Assembly: GCA_947053925.1 (NCBI GenBank)
Contig: CAMRUG010000001.1
Location: forward strand, 1-64,000
Origin: an uncultured Clostridia bacterium
GTDB lineage: Bacteria > Bacillota > Clostridia > Christensenellales > CAG-314
Length of the DNA: 64,000 nucleotides
Reading direction: 5' to 3'
Below the pieces are notes generated by a model. The model did not search any database. It saw only the letters and a program-made list of their open reading frames with translations, and was not told the origin of the DNA. Of the stretch, positions 58,849 to 64,000 are shown piece after piece (positions within the stretch are counted from its first letter, which is position 1; each line of letters starts with the position of its first letter). The position numbers and the translations under genes are program-made.

Positions 58849-61188
58849 ATGATTAAATTTTGCGACGTAGGCAAAACGTACATTTCCAAATCGAAAAACC
58901 GAGTCGAAGCGTTAAAAAACGTCAATTTTCAGTTGGGCGAAAGCGGTATGGTGTTTATTTTGGGCAAAAGCGGCAGCGGCAAGTCTACGTTGCTTAATTT
59001 GCTTGGCGGATTGGATAAACCTACCGTCGGAAATATCGAAGTAGACGGCGTTTCGATGAACGCATTTAAACAGTCCGATTTCGAAAGTTACCGTAATTCT
59101 TACGTCGGATTTGTCTTTCAGGAATACAACTTGCTGGACGACTTTAACGTAAAGGATAATATTGCTTTGGCTTTGCAATTGACAAAAGATGCCAACATCG
59201 AACAAAAAGTAATCGACGCACTCAAACAAGTTGAGCTTGGCGAACAATATCTTACCCGCCGCGTGGGAGAATTGTCCGGAGGCGAAAAACAGCGCGTTGC
59301 CATTGCCCGTGCTATCGTCAAGGACAGTAAAATCATTTTGGCGGACGAACCTACGGGCAATCTCGACTCCGAAACGGGCGAAAGTATATGGACGATACTC
59401 AAAACGCTTTCAGAAACGCGTCCCGTAATAGTCGTTTCTCACGACCGTGAAAGCGCGGAAAAGTATTCCGACCGTACAATCGAAATTGCCGACGGCAAGG
59501 TTATTGCCGATAACGGCGTTGTAAAGGAAGAAGACAAGACCGTCCAACAGAATAAATTTGTCCCTGTTAAAAACCGTTTATCATTTGCAATGTGTTTAAA
59601 AATGGGCTTTAACAGTTTGGTAAAGCACAAAGCAAGAACCGTAAGTCTTGTCCTTGTGTCGGTATTTACATTATGCGCAATGCTTATTTCTCAACTAGTA
59701 TTGACGTTTATACCTGAGCGTGCATTTATCAAGCATATAAACAAGCATAACCCCGAGTTTATTACCGTAACGCAAGGATACGAAACGGAAGAGGCATTTC
59801 ACAGAGTAGAAGACACGCCAAATCTTTCTACATTGCAATATCTTAAAGAAAATTCACAAACACAGGAATGGGGCTATGCCGAGAATAAGCAGCAGTTGTT
59901 GGATTTCGGTTTTGAGTTCATTGGCGATGCGCAGGAATTGGATTTGCAGTCTTTCTACATAAGCGAAAACGCATTAAACAGTATATACGAAGCTAGCGAA
60001 CAATACCCTATGTATACCAGTGATGCGGTTTTGATTGACGGAAAAGAAGAATTGATATTTAGTGATACGTTCCCTGCTGAAAAACTGATAGGCAAAAAAG
60101 TGCGTTTATCTTTGAGCGGATTGCAAAGCAACAAATTCTTTACTTTGGCAGGAGTAATAAAAAGTGTTAACATTACCTTACCGTCGTTTTTTGCAATGGA
60201 ACAGTTTGAAGGACGTACAAATGAATTTTTAATGCCCGCTATTTTAAATATTGACGGTGTAAACAAAAAACTGCATCAACTTTCTCAGAGGATTCCGACT
60301 TATTACAAAATGATAACAGAAGACGGCGAAATAGACCCCAGCACGCAGCAAATAGTTTTGGCTGAAAACGAAATAGTAATCGATTGGAGTACTGTTACAG
60401 AGTTTACCGGATTGAATGAAGTTACAACTGAAAGTATTCACAATATACTTGGCAAATCTTTTGCAATCAAGTATATCGACAGCAGCGGTCAAACAAGAAT
60501 AGATTTAGGACAATGCAAAATAAAAGGAGTAATTAAAAGCACAGATAGAGATGATTCCATTTATTTAAACGAAATCGTTCTCCGTAAATTAGTGCGTGCG
60601 TACAACCGCAAAATAATCGTAAGAACGGACAGTGTAAAAAACATTTCGCAGTTTGTCCTTACTTTGCGTTATGACCACGGAGGTTTTATACAAGACGTGG
60701 GAAGCGTACAAGATGAAAAGGGAAATGATATGTCGATTGTTGACAGTATAGTTAATTTTGACGCGATAAAAGAATTCGCAGTGATTCTTCTTATTATATG
60801 TATTGTGTTAGTTGCGGTAATAATACTTTTGACAATAAATCTGATTTCATTCAGCATAACCAACCGCAGAAAGGAAATAGGCATTTTGTCGGCAATCGGC
60901 GCGTCTTCGTGGGATATAACCAAAATTTTTATATTAGAAACGCTGATTCTTTCCGTTATAATCGCAGTTATTGCTTTGTCGTTGACCTTTGCGTCGATAG
61001 CAATAATTAACACTGTATATAGCCACGGAGCTTTAAAATTAGTACAAAATCTAACGTTCTGCACATTTGACCCGTATGCCATACTTACGCTTTTAGGAGT
61101 ATGCTTTGTGTTGTTGCCGCTATTTGCATTGATACCGACAATCCGCATTGCAAAACTTAAACCTATCGACGCAATAAGGGTTTTGTAA
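58849..61188 (+). CDS. ABC transporter ATPase fused to FtsX/MacB-type permease
   Basis: [38 protein letters not shown]-terminal [15 protein letters not shown] permease motif. Confidence 0.9.
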   Translation: MIKFCDVGKTYISKSKNRVEALKNVNFQLGESGMVFILGKSGSGKSTLLNLLGGLDKPTVGNIEVDGVSMNAFKQSDFESYRNSYVGFVFQEYNLLDDFNVKDNIALALQLTKDANIEQKVIDALKQVELGEQYLTRRVGELSGGEKQRVAIARAIVKDSKIILADEPTGNLDSETGESIWTILKTLSETRPVIVVSHDRESAEKYSDRTIEIADGKVIADNGVVKEEDKTVQQNKFVPVKNRLSFAMCLKMGFNSLVKHKARTVSLVLVSVFTLCAMLISQLVLTFIPERAFIKHINKHNPEFITVTQGYETEEAFHRVEDTPNLSTLQYLKENSQTQEWGYAENKQQLLDFGFEFIGDAQELDLQSFYISENALNSIYEASEQYPMYTSDAVLIDGKEELIFSDTFPAEKLIGKKVRLSLSGLQSNKFFTLAGVIKSVNITLPSFFAMEQFEGRTNEFLMPAILNIDGVNKKLHQLSQRIPTYYKMITEDGEIDPSTQQIVLAENEIVIDWSTVTEFTGLNEVTTESIHNILGKSFAIKYIDSSGQTRIDLGQCKIKGVIKSTDRDDSIYLNEIVLRKLVRAYNRKIIVRTDSVKNISQFVLTLRYDHGGFIQDVGSVQDEKGNDMSIVDSIVNFDAIKEFAVILLIICIVLVAVIILLTINLISFSITNRRKEIGILSAIGASSWDITKIFILETLILSVIIAVIALSLTFASIAIINTVYSHGALKLVQNLTFCTFDPYAILTLLGVCFVLLPLFALIPTIRIAKLKPIDAIRVL

Positions 61189-61606
61189 ACGGCGTTTTGC
61201 AACAGATACTTTTTGCGCAATCAGAGTTTTGTTTTATGTCAGAACACACGCATTTAACTGAGTGTCGAAATTTAAGTAACCAGCGTACAAAATTTAAGTT
61301 TTGTTTGACCGGTATATAAGAACAAAAGTGTACAAACATAAAAGAATATTAAAAAATAAAACCAACCGCTTGAATTAGAAAACGCTCGATTCGAGCGGTT
61401 GTTTTTGTCTGTTTCTGAACAAAAATTGTTAAGGCGCCGTAAGCAAAGACATTTTTTTCTAACAGGTCAACACAGTCTGTGTATAACGTTATAAGCAAAG
61501 AAAATATTTATTTTGAAATACGTTAGTATATTAGCAAAACGGCGTAAATATAGCGACAGTGTAAAAAAGCGTTACTTATATACGGTTTAAATACTGTATC
61601 AGGCTG

Positions 61607-62365
61607 TTACAGTATAATCAGCGACACAATAAGCGGAATAATAAGGTAGACCGCAAACCAAATCCAGCTTTTAGTTTTTACGGCGCGCATTACCATATAG
61701 ACGGATACAAGCCCCGACAAAAACGCCGCGACTATACCTATCACAATGCAGTACCAAGGCGTAGTGATAGCGGTAGTAAGCGCCTCGTAACCTTCTACAA
61801 CCGCGCTTGCCACAATAACGGGAACGGATAGCAAAAAGGAAAATTCTGCCGCGTCGCTTGCGTTTATGCCGAACAGTTTCATTGTGGAAATTGTACTGCC
61901 GCTGCGCGACAATCCGGGGAAGACGGCTATGCCTTGCGTAACGCCCGTTATAATTACGGGGAGCCAACCCGATTCGTCCATACGCAGACGCGGACGGGAA
62001 AGCCTGTCGGACAAGACAATCAGTACGATTGTGAGCGCAAAGCCGAAAGGCAATGTGTATTGCAAAAACTTCTCCGGCACAAACAGTTTAACAAGCAGGG
62101 CAATTACAAATGTGGGAATACTTGCAACTACCAAGTAAACAAAGCGTCTGTCTTTTACGGGGTGGCGTATTGTCTGCCACAGCGTGTGCCTCATCGAAAT
62201 TATAACGGCAAACAACGTGCCGATATGCAGCATTACGTCAAAAAACAATCCGCCTTGTATATCGAACAGTTTTTCCGCAAGCAAAAGGTGTCCGCTGCTG
62301 GAAACAGGCAGAAATTCGGTAAACCCTTGTAATAATCCTAAAAAAATGCTTTGCAGTACAGTCAT
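61607..62365 (-). CDS. uppP: Undecaprenyl-diphosphatase (BacA/UppP)
   Basis: LLQGFTEFLPVSSSGHLLL, FPGLSRSGSTIS. Confidence 0.95.
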   Translation of the reverse strand: MTVLQSIFLGLLQGFTEFLPVSSSGHLLLAEKLFDIQGGLFFDVMLHIGTLFAVIISMRHTLWQTIRHPVKDRRFVYLVVASIPTFVIALLVKLFVPEKFLQYTLPFGFALTIVLIVLSDRLSRPRLRMDESGWLPVIITGVTQGIAVFPGLSRSGSTISTMKLFGINASDAAEFSFLLSVPVIVASAVVEGYEALTTAITTPWYCIVIGIVAAFLSGLVSVYMVMRAVKTKSWIWFAVYLIIPLIVSLIIL

Positions 62366-62780
62366 AATAGTTACCTGTTTAAGTCGGTTATTTTTTGTTT
62401 TGCGTTGCCGTTAATACAAGAAAAGTCTTTCAAGCGTCATTAGTGAATTTTTATCGATGCCGTATTTTCGTTTGAGATACATAACGCCGCAAAACACAGA
62501 GAGCCTTTTAGTTTGAAAACGTTACTGTGTAAGTAGGCTTTTTTTTCGTTCGATTTGTTTTATCTTTGTGTACAAATTTTCAGTGCTGAAATTAAATTAT
62601 ATTATCTCGTTGCGGCATTCAAATAAAAACCGTTTTTCTTTACAATCGTTTGATAATATAGTATAATTATCTATTATTACCGTTTGTCGGCTTTTACTAT
62701 ACAAGTGTACGCCAAAACAACGTATTTTAGACTTGTATAATGTTTCAACAAGCCGAACGGAACGGTTAGGGGGAACGAAT

Positions 62781-63872
62781 ATGAAACTTGGAGTTGTCGG
62801 ATTGCCCAACGTAGGCAAAAGCACTCTGTTTAACGCAATAACGCAAGCGGGGGCGGAAATCGCCAATTATCCGTTTTGCACAATTGAGCCCAATGTCGGA
62901 GTAGTGGCTGTACCTGACGAACGTCTAGACAAACTTGCCGCGCTGTACGACAGCAAAAAAATCACGCCGACATATCTTAAATTCGTAGACATAGCAGGGC
63001 TTGTAAAAGGCGCCTCGCGCGGGGAAGGTTTAGGCAACAAGTTTTTGTCTCACATACGCGAAGTTGACGCTATCGTCCACGTTGTGCGCTGTTTTGTCGA
63101 TTCTAACGTAACTCACGTTTCGGACAGTATCGACCCCGTATCGGATATGACGACAATCAATCTCGAATTAGTTTTGGCAGATATCGAAACGGTAAACGCG
63201 CGCCTTAGTAAAGCAATAAATATGCAAAAAACGGGCGACAAAAAATACAAGACCGAAGCGGAATTGTTAAAGCGTATTCTTGCTTGGCTGGAAAGCGAAA
63301 ATCCTGTCCGTACAATGGAATTTGACGAGGACGAGCAGGCAATGGTAGACGAAATGTTCTTGCTTACCTCTAAACCTGTGATTTATGCCGCAAATATTGC
63401 GGAGGACGATTTGGGTAAAACCGAAAACGAACTCGTCAAAAAAGTTATAGATTATGCCGCTAAAGAAAATGCCGAAACACTTGTTATCTGCGCTAAGGTA
63501 GAAGAAGAACTGTCGCGTTTGCCCGCAGACGAGAAAGCAATGTTTTTAGAAAGTTACGGCATAGAGGAGAGCGGACTTAACCGTCTTGTAAAAAAGTGTT
63601 ATAAACTTCTTCATTTGGTAAGTTACCTTACCGCAGGAGAAAAGGAAACGCGCGCGTGGACGGTTACCGAAGGCACGAAAGCGCCGCAAGCCGCAGGCAA
63701 AATACACAGTGATTTTGAAAAAGGTTTTATCCGCGCGGAAATAGTACCGTATGACGTAATGCTGGATATGGGCGGATACAATCAAGCCAAAGAGCGCGGT
63801 AAAGTGCGCAGCGAAGGCAAGGATTACGTTATAAAAGACGGCGACGTAGTGTTGTTTAGGTTTAACGTTTAG
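62781..63872 (+). CDS. ychF: Redox-regulated ATPase YchF
   Basis: MKLGVVGLPNVGKSTLFNAITQAGAEIANYPFCTIEPN; start set to GGGGGA-preceded ATG. Confidence 0.96.
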   Translation: MKLGVVGLPNVGKSTLFNAITQAGAEIANYPFCTIEPNVGVVAVPDERLDKLAALYDSKKITPTYLKFVDIAGLVKGASRGEGLGNKFLSHIREVDAIVHVVRCFVDSNVTHVSDSIDPVSDMTTINLELVLADIETVNARLSKAINMQKTGDKKYKTEAELLKRILAWLESENPVRTMEFDEDEQAMVDEMFLLTSKPVIYAANIAEDDLGKTENELVKKVIDYAAKENAETLVICAKVEEELSRLPADEKAMFLESYGIEESGLNRLVKKCYKLLHLVSYLTAGEKETRAWTVTEGTKAPQAAGKIHSDFEKGFIRAEIVPYDVMLDMGGYNQAKERGKVRSEGKDYVIKDGDVVLFRFNV

Positions 63873-63885
63873 TATAATTAAATTT

Positions 63886-64000
63886 ATGGACAGCAATTTA
63901 AATTTTATAATTACCGCGCCTACAGAGGACGAGGCGCAAGAAATTGACGGTAATTTGCTTGAAGAGATACAAAAGGTTAAACCTTTTACGTTAAAAGAAG
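63886..64000 (+). CDS. N-terminus of a CDS running off the window
   Basis: MDSNLNFIITAPTEDEAQEIDGNLLEEIQKVKPFTLKE open to the edge. Confidence 0.4.
   Translation, partial: MDSNLNFIITAPTEDEAQEIDGNLLEEIQKVKPFTLKE

Noticed and set aside
1-64000. CRISPR arrays, transposases, prophage structural genes, BGC cores
   Set aside because: No regularly spaced repeats and no matching ORFs were seen.

Overview
This is a low-GC Firmicutes/Clostridia-like chromosomal window around the replication origin. It holds addA/addB, ftsH, yyaC (DUF1256), cvpA, three canonical parS sites next to parB/parA, mnmE-mnmG-rsmG, jag-yidC-yidD-rnpA-rpmH (rpmH is absent from the ORF track), deoD, gltX, radC, pepV, mscL, tRNA-Pro(CGG), dnaA, dnaN, degV, uppP and ychF. 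Accessory genes include a CotH-like lipoprotein, a GtrA protein fused to a ribosomal L7/L12 C-terminal domain, an EFR1-type flavodoxin/ferredoxin, an orphan DNA methyltransferase beside two tandem XRE regulators, an orphan Phd antitoxin, and a GLUG-repeat protein plus ABC/FtsX operon. I see no CRISPR array, transposase or complete prophage. The most interesting signals are noncoding: (i) two unlinked promoters with a 9-G tract between -35 and -10, a phase-variation architecture; (ii) a truncated tRNA-Pro copy with its own consensus promoter, followed by a hairpin-rich segment containing a perfect 14-nt antisense of the intact tRNA D-arm; (iii) a promoter-driven, structured RNA of about 280 nt between dnaN and degV; (iv) families of dispersed intergenic motifs, including an identical 21-mer at two loci. 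The origin gene order is also rearranged: dnaN and dnaA are separated and in reversed order, and the mnmE-mnmG-rsmG block is flipped relative to its usual neighbours. All calls are from reading sequence; no searches were run.
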